From Auricularia sp. M13 (Eukaryota > Basidiomycota > Agaricomycetes > Auriculariales > Auriculariaceae), in the NCBI GenBank assembly GCA_037042915.1, contig CM073197.1, forward strand, positions 3,162,001 through 3,226,000: a DNA stretch of 64,000 bases. Direction: 5' to 3'. Each line of letters opens with the position of its first letter. The first letter of the stretch is position 1. This document shows positions 23,617 to 36,184 of the stretch, piece after piece. The notes under the pieces are model-generated. The model was not told where the DNA came from and searched no databases. It saw only the letters and a list, made by a program, of their open reading frames with translations. Both the position numbers and the translations under genes were made by a program.

Positions 23617-26452
23617 TCAAGTCGTAAATGCTTCGGCCTGCCTCTTCCACATCTCAGCATATCCTCCGTCGCTCTTGATCAATTCGTCGTGCGTTCCGCG
23701 CTCCAGAATCTCGCCGTCCTTCATGTAAAACACCATGTCAGCGTGGCGCGTGAGGTTTCCGTAGCGGTGGCTGGAGAATATCATCGTCTTTCCACCTCGG
23801 ATGCGCGCCGGAGAGTCTTAAACAATGCTGGAAAGTATAAAGTCAGCCAGCCACCTTGTTAAACTCAACTTTGAAGCAACTAACAGTACTCTGCCTGGAC
23901 GGGGGTGAGAAAATCAAATAAAGAAAGCAAGCGAGAGGGCGCACGATGGGATCCATGGCTGACGACGGCTCGTCGAACATGACAATACCAACGCGGTCGT
24001 CTTTGCTCGTCGCTCGCATGATGGCGCGTGCGACGGCGATCTTCTGAGTCTGACCTCCAGAAAGAGAAATGTCGCGAGATGAGACTCCCGCTTTCAAGTC
24101 CGCAAACTTAACGGGCCGGCCGAAAAGGGACTGTGTTCCTTCTGGAAGCTCGGAATAGTGATCACGGACAGGATGCTGGTAGGACGACAGGCTATCAGAA
24201 AGGCAAGACTTCACATGACGAGCCAGCTTACATTGATGTAAGTTTCGAGTCCGTGAGTGAACTTGTGCTCGAAGTCGACCCCAGCGAGCTGTACAGCTGC
24301 TTGTACGGCTTCATCATCCCATGCATTCGCTGGATCGCCATAGCCGATATTGTCACGAATCTGCATGGCACTAGGTGAGTACTATCCTGCTGCCTGCCAT
24401 GAAATGACTCGCCGACAGAGGAAACAAGGTATGATCCTGGAACATGATAGCTATGGTTTCCCGCAAGTCACGAAGTCGCAGCGTCCTAATATCCTTGCCG
24501 TCAATGAGAATTTGTCCTTCAGTAGCATCGTAGACCCTTCCAATAAGTTTGAGGATCGTGCTCTTGCCTTAATAGCCCGTGAGCACTCTGAAAGTGAATC
24601 GATCGGGTGCGAATCTTGATTGACCTACATACCTGACCCGTTGAAACCGACGACGACAGCGAGCGTGCCACGAAATATAGTGAATGAGACGTTGCGCAAC
24701 ACCAGAATATCAGTTCCCGGATATTTGAAAGAGACATTTCTGCAGTGGTCATGGGGGAGAGGGCGTTAGGTAGGGTTGTGATACTGATTCCGTTTGCGCA
24801 CCTAAACTCGATGCTCAATCCCTGCATGCCAGCATCCCGCGCATTTTCAGGGAATGGAATCGTTCCATCTTCAATTTTGTTCTGTATGTTAGCCAACTCG
24901 TAAAGTTGTTTGACTCCCGTAAAACGTTTGAAGATGTCCTTGCCACCCCTCATCAGGTTCTCGAAAGACGACGTCAAACGAAAGACCGCAGATTCCACGA
25001 CGCTCATAGATGCTAATAACAGGGGGAGATCCTGTGGGGTCTTGAGCGCGAGGAATGCAAGCGCCATCTGAATGGACGTTCAGCTTCGCCTTGGAACACC
25101 AATTTACAGGCGTTTCAACGACCCACATATGGAAGCTCTTCCAAAATGACCCTCCCGATCTTGGGCCAGGATAGAAACTCCGCGACATACTGCTGAGAGT
25201 ATCTCATGTTCCAGTTGAAATCGGACATGAATGTCGTATGCTCAAGTACCGATGCGAGCTTGTCGCTCTCTAATTTTCGTCAGAGAAATGCTACAGCCGA
25301 GTCGTTATATGGACGTACCTGAAGCAATATGTTCGCCTATATTTCCTACAACGATCTCCTGCCGATGCTTTTGGTCGACCACAGACTTTCGCAAGCCGCG
25401 AAACTTGATGTAAGCTGCGTTTGTACAAGTCGCGGCCCAGACTGCAATCACAGGTCAGCTTGCATGGAGACAACACCTTCGGAGAATGGGCTCGTACTTT
25501 CGGCTCTGGTAGCATTATCTGCCCCAGTCATGATCACCAAAATCTCAAAAAACGGCTGGATGAACGCTGAGAGCGCAAGGGGAAGGATACGCTCGTGTTT
25601 CCAGAGCAATGAGAAGACAACGAGCAAGGAGAAAGAGAGGGACATGATTGTCGTGAGTAGTTCCCAGAATTCAGACAAAGCTGCCCAAGCCTGCATGGCT
25701 TCGCCGTAATCGGAGAGGCTCGCAGCTTCCAGTTGGCGTGCGATGGGTCCATCATTGAAAGTGGGCATATCGAGTCGAGCGCGCACTGCAGACTCGGCAT
25801 GAGCTAAGCTAGCCGAGAGTATAAATTACTGTGACGCACCTTTGACCAGATGCAAGATGAAGTGATTCTGCAGGCGTCTTTGGAGCAACGTTTGCGATGC
25901 ATAAGCGTGTCGTCGTAAAGCAAGCCTCAGGATCCGGGTGAGACTCTTCGAGGCTACCACGATAATCACAAGACGCAGATTCATAGCATGGGTCTCCAGG
26001 GCAGTGTTCAGAATATCGAGTAACCGACCACCCAGCCAGAGCGATACATTCGGCAAGGCAACCTCGGCGACAAGTTCACAGAAGAAATAAGTAAGAAAGA
26101 CTCCAGGTTGGTCCATCAGTAAGCGTAGGAGTGCCCTGTGCACCTGGTTCAGGTTCAGGGTAGCCGCTTTGAGGCGATACCATGTCGCGGAAGTAGGTAT
26201 CGACCAGCTCTTGCGATGGAGTTCGTACAGATCCCATACGCCGGCAAAGCGAGAGTGCACGACCTTGGCATTGTTGTCAACCTCGAAGGCTTGAGGAGAA
26301 TCGAGGGTCTTAGCCATAACGAGAGACGAGGATGCGGGCTGAACGCTAGCCACCGGCGCTGACTTTATACCCTCCCAACCGGAGGAACGAGTCAAGGACG
26401 GTGCCGCGAAGAGCCCGCTCGTGCAAATCGCCGTTTTGACATCGTCTGCCAT
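23617..26452 (-). CDS. ABC half-transporter B (TMD-NBD), one frame break near the 3' end
   Basis: Paralogue of ABC A and C. It starts MADDVKTAICTSGLF; the membrane part includes LTYFFCELVAEVALPNVSLWL, the exon AESAVRARLDMPTFND and IMSLSFSLLVVFSLLW. The ATPase domain has NVSFKYPGTDILVL, Walker A GFNGSGKST (intron between the glycines, as in A), Q-loop MFQDH, signature LSGGQTQ, Walker B GIVMFDEPSSAMDP and switch His in FSSHRYGN, ending MWKRQAEAFTT. A 10-nt microexon (23885-23894) joins the D-loop exon to LFKTLR. Just after it, near 23800, the frame of LFKTLRR does not continue into GGKTMIFSSHRYG; one base seems to be missing. The gene stands 131 bases from the ARP5 start and in tandem with C. 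Confidence 0.8.
23885..23894 (-). other. 10-nt microexon in ABC gene B
   Basis: On the reverse strand GCAGAGTACT is preceded by CCAG and followed by GTTAGT. It reads AEY plus one base and joins DPI to SLFKTLR. Confidence 0.8.
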
Positions 26453-27036
26453 TATTCCGAGAAGATGCAACACGTGATGCGCGTTCAATTCGCGGAGTCG
26501 GAGTGCCCGAGCGCCCTGATAGGTAGTCCAGTGAGCTTCTGTAACGGAATACAATGTCCGCAAGGCGCGTTCGTGCGCGGGACATTGAGGCGATATGCCT
26601 TTCTAGGCCCCTGCTACTTGCATTACCACCTACTTACCTCCCTCCCGAATCAGAGATTGTGGAGAAAGCCCGGGCCGGACGAAAGTTTGGGCAGCGAGGC
26701 GCTGGGCCCGGCACTGAGAAGAGCAGGCGTGAGGCATTTTTGCCGGACTTCCTCGGGGCGGGCTTAGGCTGCGGCTCGGAAGCCCGTTCGGAGAAGGAAG
26801 ATAACTTGAAAGGCGAAGAATAAGCAGTGCAACGTCTTCGTATTTTTGAACGCAATGCTGTCATTAAGAACATCTGGAGATACGAAGATGCAAGTGAGCA
26901 TGCGCAGCACTCGATAAGACTACATACCTAGCGACTCACATAGTCTTCCACCGTGATCATAAATCAAAACAGTAGTGCTACATCTGGAAACATAATTATC
27001 ACCCGTCACATGTCCGGTCTGAGAGGGATGAGAAGT
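26453..27036. other. Spacer between tandem ABC genes C and B
   Basis: 584 bases carrying the promoter of B and the 3' flank of C. I see no gene. Confidence 0.5.
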
Positions 27037-29828
27037 TCAAGGAAGAAAGGCCTGCGCCTGCATCTTCCACATGCGTGCATATCCTCCATCCATGGCGAGA
27101 AGCTGGTCGTGAGTGCCATGTTCTACGATGGTACTGTCTTTCATGTATCTATAGGCAATGGGTCACTGTCAGCGAGAAAAGGCGACACATGTAAAGAGAC
27201 TGACAATATTAGGTCCGCGTGCCGGGTCAGATTTCCGAACCGATGGCTGGAGAAGATCATGGACTTGGTGTTACGCATGGTTCGCAACGTGTTGAAGAGT
27301 TCTGAAAAGACATCAGCACTCAGCACCGAACTTGACGCCCCGCACCCCACACCGGAACTTACTGTATTCAGCCTACGAATATTCTTAGGAGCGCCGAGCG
27401 AGCAATGCACAGGTTTGCTTACCTCGGGATCCAAACTGGCGGAAGGTTCGTCAAAAAGCAGCAACCCGATCCGGTCATGGCCGCCCACGGTACGCATGAG
27501 CGTCCGGGCCACGGCCACGCGCTGTGCCTGGCCTCCAGAAAGCGCTGAGTCCTGCGAGTTAGCCACGTATCCGCGGAGCCTCGAGTAGTCGACAGGTTTG
27601 CCGAACAATTGCTTTGTTCCCTCCGGTAGAGATGAATAGACATCTGGTACCGGATGCTTGGAAAAGATGGGATGTTAAAACATGTTGACAGCGAAAGATG
27701 GCCTAGAAAATAGAGCATACCTGTAGATACGAGTCAAGTCCCTGTGGAAGACGGTCTACAAAGTCCGAGACACCGCCTTGGAAAACCCTTGAGAAGGGAG
27801 GACAAAAATATAAGGAAGAGCACTGCGCACCTTGCTGCGCAGCGGCTTCAATCAAGTCATTGTCCTCCGTGTGCTCAACATTCCCCAGACGAATGTTGTC
27901 GCGGATCTTCAACATGCCTGAGTTGGCTATACTCCCGCAAGTTGGCGGACAACATACCGACAGCGGGAAAATTTCAAAATCTTGGAATAAGACCGAGATC
28001 GTATTCCGCAAGTCAGCGAGACGAAGTGTCTTGATGTCTCGCCCATCGATAAGGATCTGGCCGTCAGTCGCGTCGTGGAGTCGCGTGATGAGTTTGAGAA
28101 TAGTGCTCTTTCCAGACCCGTTGAAGCCGACGAGAACGCAGAGCATGCCGCGCTCAACCTTGAACGACACATCTTTCAGCGCATACGCATCTGAACCGGG
28201 ATATTTGAATGACACATTTCTATAGCTTCATTAGCAAGGTGCAGTGGCTGCCACAATGCGGCGAACGCGTACTTGAACTCGATGCTAATTCCACCCCTGG
28301 CCGTCTCCTGCGCGTTTTCAGGGTACGGCTCGGAGCCATCCACAACCTTGTTCTTGATGTTGACCAATTCGTAAAGTTGTTTGAGCGCCTCCAGACTTGT
28401 CGCTACGTGGTCGCCAGAGTATACGAGTTGCGTGGCCTGTATCGCAAAAGACTGCACTGATGATTGGATGACACTGAAGGAGGCCATCGTAAATGGCATA
28501 GATGCAGGGGTCCGAACGACTTGTAACATGAACACTATCTGCGCGCATGAAGTTTCGATCGGCAAATGATAGATAGCGAACGGACCTGTGGCAGTTGTTC
28601 GATGAGGCTCTTTGTCCATCTACCCAGGTTAAAAACGCGATCAAAACTGAGTTCTTCGTTGCGGGCCTGGTTGAAGTCCATAAGATTGTCTTCTCCAACG
28701 AGCTTGGCAGACGCATCGAACTCTTAGTAGTGGGATGAGCGTCCGCTTGACACGATCAGTACACACCTACCTGAATATATCCTGTCCTGCAAGTTCCCCG
28801 CAACGATCTCTTGCTTGTATTTTGCGTCGGTTCCCATGTTGCGCAAGCCGGCATAACGAATATAGTTGGGATCTATGCAGGTGGCAGCCCAAACTGGATC
28901 TTGCATGAGTTTTGTGCAAAGTTACACAGGTATCACTTGCCTTTCGAGTTGGAAATACGGCCTGGATTAGCGCTCCACCATTCCAGTATGGGTCCAACAA
29001 AGCTGACGAGTGCGAGAGGGATCGACTCCTTGTGGTTCCAAAGGAGAGCTACGAGTACGGCAAGAGATGAACCCAGCTTGACGAAGGTCATCAAAACTCT
29101 GATTATAGTGCTGATGATCCCCCAAGCCTGTTCGGCATTGCCTCGCCCATAGTGACTTTCCAGTTGTCTTGTGATTGCAGCATCGTTGTACGTTGGGACG
29201 TCAATTCGTAGATGTGCTGATATGCGCCCAATTAGCCAGAATCATGTAATTATGAATCACTGCTTCATACCGCGGAGGATGTGGCGCGTGAACTCAAGAC
29301 GCAAGCGTTTCTGAATTGGAAGGCTGCAGCGAGTGCTGAAGATGTTGTTCAGACGCATGATAACGCCGGCCGCGAAACGCCCAACAACAATATAAAAGAG
29401 GAGTCGTTCGTCCAGCGACCGTTCATCTATCGCGGTTTGGACCTGTGAGCGCCGTGATTAGCGACTTGCAGAGTCCGAACGGTAACGCGTACAATATTCA
29501 GCATCTGGCCAGACAACCAGACGCCCAAGGAAGGCAAGACCGCACTCAGCCAGCACGACACCAAATAAGCCACACAGAGCACAGGGCTGATGCTGACGAG
29601 CTGTCGAACGAGCCGCACGAGATATTGGATGTCCTGGAACGATTCTACGACGTGTACATAGGCCCCCATGCCTGGAATCTGCCATTCGCCGTATTCTGGA
29701 ATTTCCTCGTACAGCATCCATACGCCGAGCCTCCGCGAGCGCACGCGTTTCTTGTCTTCGGGGTCGAACACGCCTTGTCGACGGGGAGCGCTGTAGAACC
29801 TCATCGGCCTTGCAGTAGCCATCATCAT
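27037..29828 (-). CDS. ABC half-transporter C (TMD-NBD), apparently intact
   Basis: The cleanest of the three paralogues: every exon joins in frame. It starts MMMATARPMRFYSAPRRQG. Membrane segments include LSAVLPSLGVWLSGQMLNI, LLFYIVVGRFAAGVIMRL and LGSSLAVLVALLW; the linker is LYELVNIKNKVVDGSEPYP. The ATPase domain has NVSFKYPGSDAYALKDVSF, Walker A GFNGSGKST, Q-loop LFQDF, signature LSGGQAQ, Walker B GLLLFDEPSASLDP and switch His in FSSHRFGNLTRHAD, ending MWKMQAQAFLP. Walker A is not interrupted here, unlike A and B, so an intron was lost in C or gained in the A/B lineage. A 10-nt microexon lies at 27363-27372. The ATPase part resembles ABCB-type exporters; the substrate is unknown. Confidence 0.87.
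27363..27372 (-). other. 10-nt microexon in ABC gene C
   Basis: On the reverse strand GCTGAATACA is preceded by CGTAG and followed by GTAAGT, a near-perfect donor. It reads AEY plus one base and joins DPE to LFNTLR in frame. Confidence 0.85.
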
Positions 29829-30112
29829 CCTGGGCGAGTGCGGTGAAGAAACGGACTGGTGAATGAAGGAAGGTGGTCAACCTGTGAGTGACGCCGCAGT
29901 CCGGCTCAAGTCCGGCTCCATCATACATAATCCAAGCGCTGGGTACATGCAAGCCGTTTTCTCCCTTCCTATCATATCGAAAGTCCTTCCTTATCGTTGC
30001 TGAGGCCACACAGATAGGCATTAACAGAAAGTGACACCGCTGGCAGCAGTGCGCACCATCTTGAGCTCTGACGTGAACCATCTTCCCATTACAAAGGCAC
30101 ATAAAAGTCAGA

Positions 30113-33100
30113 TTACAGAGTGATGTCGACAGCCATACGAGAGATATGTTCATAGACATCGGGGCTCAACCGCTTCCCGCGTAACGCACCCGCGAAGCTC
30201 TGGATAGAGTTGGCCTTTTTACGGAGCAAAGTCAACCGCTACAAACACCGTCAATATGTCAATCTCGATATGGTTTGCAAATGCTACGCACATGCGGGTC
30301 GGCACTGTTAGAGTACCGCATCGCGTCGCGTTGGGCTTTCAAGATCTCCATCATCATCTGCAAGAAGTACCCCAGGTTGCGCGAAATGGCATCGTCTTGG
30401 TGGAGCAGTAACTCTCCTGCGCGCCGGATGGATGCCTGGTCGCCGGTCAGCGGCAGGATCTCCATCTGTTCCAGCAACTGCACACAGCACAACAATGGTC
30501 AGCCCTTGCATGAAAAGCCAGGCGGCGGAAACACCCACCTCCAAAGCACGGTCATATCGTCCGTTATCCTTGCATTCGCGCGCCTCGCGCGCGTTGAGCA
30601 GCTTGAGCACGACGATGCGCTCCTTGCCGGCGGCGCGGTTCGTGCGCTCGTAGTGGCGCAGGATCTCCTTGGCGGTCGCCTCAAGGCGCATGTTCTCCTC
30701 AGTATTGGCCTCGGTGATGGTGTCGCCGAGGAAACGCGCGAGACACGCGACGACGGTCTCGTACGCGCCCGCGAGGTTGTACAGCTTAATCGCCTCATTC
30801 ACGCGGCCCTCGCGCTCGGCCTCGGCCGCGGCGGGCAGCAGAATGTGCTCGTTGTAGGCCTTCGCGTCCGGCAGCCGCAGGAGGCGCATGTACGACTCGA
30901 TGGCGCCGCTCTAGCTTAACTTTAGCATCTGCCAGTCGCCACAGATTGTAGAGTGGGAATCACAACGTACGATGCGTGTGCCGTCTGCTCTAAACCCGCC
31001 GACAATGATCTCCCACTTCGAGTCTGAGTCGAGGTTGACGACGATCCGGCGCGTCTGTTCCCAGGCGAGCTCCATCTGCTCCTTGCCGACTGTATCGCTC
31101 TGGTCCGTAGATAGGCATACACATGCAACGTATTCCAACGCCTCCTTGGGGTCGCTCTGCATGATCGGCCGGATGTATCGCGCCACAAGCAAGCTTAGGT
31201 TCAACGACGGCGGCGACACTGGGGATAGGACGACTGAAGAATAGACGTCAATGCATACGCATCCGATGGCAAAGACTTAGTACTCACGAACGTCGCCCTC
31301 GGACGCCTCGAAGCGCTCCGGAACGCGCAGCAGCCCATGGTACGCCAGCGCAATTGCCAGATGCGTGGCCTCCACCTGAAACTCGGGCTTGTCGTTGAGC
31401 GCCGCAACAGCCTGCTCAAATGCACCGCACAGGAGCAGCACCCGTGCCCACATTCCGCGGTTGTTTGACTTGGGCGGTTCAAAGTACCGTTCACCGTAGC
31501 CAAGCACGACCTCCGTCAGGTCCTTCAGCCCCAGCCCGTCCTCTTCGTCTGTCATCGCCAGCTGGAACCACATCCAATCCTCTATGCCGCCCGTGACGAA
31601 CGGCACCGTACGTTTTGTCGGCTCCAGCTTTCCGATGAGCTTGTAGAGCGCAAGCTTGTACGGGTCCGTCGTCGGCGAATGCAGGATATGCGAGTTGTAC
31701 GCAGATAAGAGCCTGTCCCGCATGGCTTTCGGCAGCCTGCGCGGTGATAGTTAATACGGCCACGGCTGTAATAACACATTTACATACTTGCGTTCTGCCG
31801 ACTCAGCCCACGCTTTCAGGTATGTCGTAAAGTTGCGCTCGCGCGCGTTGAGTAGATTGGCGTTCTCCTCGGCCTCAACGAGCGCCTCCTCGACCTTGCC
31901 CGTCCGGATGAGGTAGTACAATTTAGCCCACAATGGCGTATTGTTGAACACCTGCAATGATGAATGCACTCAGCGTCGTAAAGAAAAAATTGCCTGCTGG
32001 CCAGTCACGCACCTCCAGCCGCTCATCCCACTTCCCGCCACTGTACATCCGCACCGTCACAAATGCGCGAACAAAATTTGCGGGGCTGGGATCGCCGCCC
32101 AGCATGGCCTGTTGCGAGTGCGATTGGATAGTCTGCACCAGCACGTCCCAGTACTGTTGTTCGAGAGCCTCGCGTGCGCCGCGGGCGATCTGTACACGCA
32201 GCTGCACGGCGTCGCGCACCATGGACGGCTTGCCCGTGCCGCTCAGTCCCGCCATCAGGTATGCCCGCGCAAACTTGCGCTCGAACATCGGCGTGTTGAG
32301 CATGTGCACGCCTGCGCGCGAGATGGCTTGCAGGCCGGGCGGTTCTTGTGTTATGTGCGAGAGGATGTTGAGCATGTCTATGAAAGGCGATTTCTGGATA
32401 AACGTTAGACTGCCCGCCTCCGATGCACCGTCTGATATGTACACATACTTCATATATTTGTTGTGCTGCTTGCTTGAGTGCCTGCACAATGGGGAACGAG
32501 GAGCCGGTGAGTCGCATATTGTTGAGTTCGGCCACAACTCGGGTATATGCATTCATTTTTGCGCGCATTTGCAGGTTGGGCGTAAAGTGCATTGAGCGCT
32601 GCGATACGCATGAGTATAATTTGAACAAGTTGACTTGTGAGCAGGCCGTAGGCAAAAACGGGTCCAATGTTGGTCACAGCGGAACTCGTCGGGTCACTCG
32701 CAACACGATATGTGCAAGCAAAGCAGCTTGCAGAACACATACAGCATACCCACGAAGCAAGCAACGCCGACGAGTTCCGGCGTGGCCACCATTACGACCC
32801 GCCCCGCGCAGTGACAGCAAGCGCAAACGAAACGACACATACCGACGATGCCAGCCCCCGTACGCTCTGTCTGAGCTGCAGCGCGGAGCTAGGTTCACCC
32901 GGCGCCAGTCCACGCACGCCGAACTCGTCCAGTATGCGCTTCTTGCGGCCTTCCCAATCGCGCCTTACGCGCTCCTCGAGGACGCGGTAGAACTCCGCCT
33001 GGGTGTCACGCCGGCCCTCCTCAATGCTGGAAAGGATAGACTGTTCGTGCGCATGCTTTAGGAATCCAGAGACGTCGGTATCGCTGAGCGGCTGCAGCGG

Positions 33101-33403
33101 CTGGAAGATCGTGGAGGTGTTGAGGTTCGCGATCGAGTTGCCCAGCGTCGACGCGTCGACGTGCGCCTGAGCGAGCAGGTAGTTGCTGGCACGCGGTACA
33201 AGTCAGTTTATTGGTATTCGATCATCGTATTGGCATACACACGCTTTACTGCTCTCCGCGCCTTGTTGACGCGAAATGAGCCTGCGTGACTGGGCCTCGA
33301 TTTGGTCCAGCGACAGGTTAATCGTGGGCAGATCTGGGCGCGACAATTGCGAAGTCAACGCCTTGGACGACGTCAATAGCGACGCCAAATCATTTTGCGA
33401 CAT
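30113..33403 (-). CDS. NIC96: Nucleoporin Nic96/Nup93
   Basis: Nic96 is a linker nucleoporin of the inner ring; its N terminus anchors the Nsp1 complex and its alpha-solenoid builds the scaffold. The protein starts MSQNDLASLLTSSKALTSQ. Early segments include SNYLLAQAHVDASTLGNSI and FLKHAHEQSILSSIEEG. The solenoid has conserved blocks such as SRAGVHMLNTPMFERKFAR, TPLWAKLYYLIRTGKVEEAL, YKLIGKLEPTKRTVP, GIEDWMWFQLAM and ARYIRPIMQSDPKEALEY. The C-terminal part runs through KLYNLAGAYETVVACLARFL and ends AVDITL at the stop 30113-30115. It has about ten exons, each with conserved sequence and no frame break that I noticed. The N-terminal exons near 32450-33190 were the hardest to join. Confidence 0.88.
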
Positions 33404-34339
33404 AGCGGCGGTGGCGAGAAGAAAGGAGCACCGGAGACGCGCGGTACAAACTCAGCCAAATTCCAACCTCCCGCACTTCTTCGCGTTTCGCGCCAACATA
33501 GTTCTCCAGCTTGCAATCCAGAAAGGCGTTTTCCAGTTTAATTCGCAAACATCGGGCAAAAACATGAGCAAGACCGCGCGGAGCAAATTCATTTTCATTC
33601 GAAATTCGAGCTTCAAGAAGAACCGAGACGAGAGTTGAGACAGAAAAGAAGACGGCAAGATGGAGGACGGAAAGTAAGGCCTAAAAGGAAAAGAGGTCTC
33701 AAAAAACAGGGGCGGACGGACGAGTGGACTGAGATATAAGAGAGGAGAGGAGAGGAGAGGAGAGAGAGGAGAGAGGGCCAGCCGTGCGTTAGTGACACAG
33801 GATGCGGAACCAGAGACGGAGATGATGCGAGTGACACGATAGGGATGAGAGCGACTGGATAGAGAGGAGAGGAATGAGGAGAGATGAGTGAGGACTGAGG
33901 AGAGGAGAGATGAATGCGGAATGAGGAGAGGATGATGACCAGATGAAAGAAGAACAGAGGATGGAGGAGATGACTGAGAATGAGACGAGTGAAAAGGAAA
34001 AGAGGAAATTAGCGACACACTTTGGTTGGATTGAGCCGGAAAAGAGACGAGACGACGGAGGGCAACGAGACGTTCTTTGTGTGCACACGAGCAGCAAGAG
34101 GAGAGGAGAGGCGCAAAAAGAAAATGGGAGGAGACGAGACAACTATACGGGTCCAAAACGGCAGCATCGTGCTGGCAGCGACGTCGCGGCTGCCCGCCAC
34201 GAAGGCCAAAACTTGACGAGAAAACAGGCGGTCGTGCGTTCTTTGAGGAGCTTCAGATTTATTTACGATCGGAAATTTTGCTTGAGGGGAGCACTCAGGT
34301 CCTTGTGAAGCAGGCAGGGGTCGGCCGCTGCTGATTCGT
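33404..34339. other. GA-rich spacer between NIC96 and the RNA-binding protein gene
   Basis: About 940 bases with strong purine bias on the forward strand from about 33650 to 34150, built of GAGGA, GATGA and GAGAC words. A long reverse-strand open frame here is a by-product of this bias (Ser/Leu/Pro-rich) and I do not count it as a gene. It should contain the NIC96 promoter, where the strand downstream of it is pyrimidine-rich. Confidence 0.6.
33741..33776. repeat. (GAGGA)n microsatellite
   Basis: A short tandem run of GAGGA/GAGAG units inside the purine-rich tract. Confidence 0.85.
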
Positions 34340-35831
34340 CTACGCCTGGTGCTGCGCCTCAGGAGCCGGTTGCTGGCCGTAGTAGCCTGTCGCGCTGATC
34401 AATTTGAAGCCCGTGACGGGCGAGACAGGCTACATACCTCCCCAATATTGTGGCTGGTAGAAGGCGTTCGGGTCCTGGCTGCCCCACTGCGCTGCAGCAG
34501 TGGCGTCCGCTGGCGCCGCGGCAGCAAAAGCGCCGGGGGCACCGGGAGCGGCAGCAGCGCCGCCTGGGCTAAGGCTTGCGGCGCCGGCGGCCGCGGGAGC
34601 CCCCGACGCCTGAGCGCCAGGGAACGCGCCGTAGCCGCCGAAGCCGTACTGGCCGTACTGCGTTGGCTGGGGCATGCCGTACAGGGGCTGCGGAGGATAC
34701 GGTCAGTTAATCATCTTTCTGGCACAATAATAGCCGCAACGGCTCACCATGTTGCCGTAGGGTGCCACGCCCGCGGGGGAGGTCGGGCTCATGGCACCTG
34801 CTTCGCCCGACGCGCGGTCCTTGCCCCATGAGCACTTGATGGGGCGGCCGTGCACGAGCTGGCCCTGGAGCTGGACGATGGCCAGCGCGGCGTGCTCGTG
34901 CGTGTCGAGCTTGACGAACGCGAAGCCGCGGTCAGCCTGCATGCGGATCTCGGAGATGTAGCCGATGCCCTGGAAGAGCGGGATGAGGTCGGCCTGCGTC
35001 GTGTACGGGACGAGGTTGCCGACGTAGACCGTCGTGTTGTACGCCGGCGTCTGTGCGACGACCTGCTCAAACGACAGCGGCCCACCGCCGGGCGCAAAGT
35101 TGATCGATGCGGGCGCGCCGCCGGCGCCAGCCATCGGGGGCCCGCCCATACGCATGCCACCCATCCCGCCCATTGGAGGGCCGCCGCCGCCAGTCACGGG
35201 CGCGCCGCCCATGGTCTTCTGGTTGGCCCAGTTGACGCGGATGGCGCGCGAGCCGAGCCATTCGCCGTTCATGGTCGCAATGGCCTGCTCGGCGTCCGTC
35301 TTGTCGCGGAAAGCGAGGAAACCGTAGCCGCGCGACTTGCCCGAGTTCATGTCCCACATTACGCGGGCGTCAGACAGCGTGCCGAACGCGCTGAACGCCT
35401 TGGCAAGCACCTCGTCGGTGACCTCAGGGGACAGATCGCCGACAAAGACATGGCAGTGGTCGGACGTGTCCTCCTTGTTCTGCGAGCCCTGGTACGCCCA
35501 GTTGACGCGAATTTCCGTGTCAAAGATCTTGCGGCCGTTGAGCGTCTGCAGTGCCGTCTCGGCTGCGCGCATGTCCATGTACTCCACGAAGCCGTAGTTG
35601 AGCCCGCCGTGCTGGTAGTTGCGGTCGGGGATGATCTTGACGTGCTGGACTGGGCCCGCCACAGCGAAGATTTCCGTGAGCATGTACTCGGTCACCCTGG
35701 GCGACAGGTTTCCGACGTAAAGATGGGCCCTGCGCAACTGCGTGGCAGTCAGATTTTTTCTGTTCAAAATAAGCTGAAAAAAGTCGGGCACGCACAGGAC
35801 CGCCGTCAGGAGCAGCTCCAAAAGTGGCCAT
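34340..35831 (-). CDS. PUB1: Poly(U)-binding / TIA-1-like protein with three RRMs
   Basis: This RNA-binding protein of the Pub1/TIA-1/Nam8 type acts in mRNA stability, stress granules or splicing. Four exons (reverse): 35831-35796, 35737-34748, 34687-34438 and 34386-34340, 440 residues. Starting the first exon at MATFGAAPDGGP gives the N terminus expected for the family. RRM1 has LYVGNLSP and YGFVEYMD, RRM2 has HVFVGDLSPEV and RGYGFLAFRD, RRM3 has TVYVGNLVPYTT and RGFAFVKLD. A Gly/Met/Pro-rich linker separates RRM2 and RRM3. The C-terminal 100 residues are Ala/Gly/Gln/Tyr-rich (QYGQYGFGGYGAFPG, then YYGQQPAPEAQHQA), a likely low-complexity condensate-forming tail. Pub1 versus Nam8 is not certain. 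Confidence 0.9.
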
Positions 35832-36184
35832 GATGCTGAATGAGACCTGGGCGGCAGGTGAACGCGGGAAAGGGGGGCGCGCAGGGGCTGCTCACTGGGA
35901 TATAGATACGGAGACAGCCGGATTCAGAGGACAGAGAGGACGCGAGGCGAGAGACGATAGAAAAACAGACGAGACACGAAAGAGACGAGAGAGGAGACGA
36001 GGACCCAAACTCGACAGTGACTGCAGGAGAGCAAGCTACGGAGCGAGCCGTGCCCCATTCCCGGCCCGCCTTCTAATTAACTGCACAGACTCTGACTACG
36101 TAACTAACACACGTCCGATTCTCTTGTTTTTGTGTTCAGATTGCATTCAGACACGGCTTGGTACTACGACTGCTGCGACCAACT
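35832..36184. other. Spacer upstream of the RNA-binding protein gene
   Basis: 353 bases, purine-rich near 35930-36010 on the forward strand. Promoter of the PUB1-like gene and 3' flank of PHB1. No gene seen. Confidence 0.5.

Noticed and set aside
33452-34156. 234-codon reverse-strand open frame rich in Ser, Leu and Pro
   Set aside because: It is a translation of the purine/pyrimidine-biased tract and has no protein-like pattern.
34850-35833. 327-codon forward open frame
   Set aside because: Opposite strand of the RNA-binding protein gene; composition is Val/Arg/Asp-rich with no recognisable fold.
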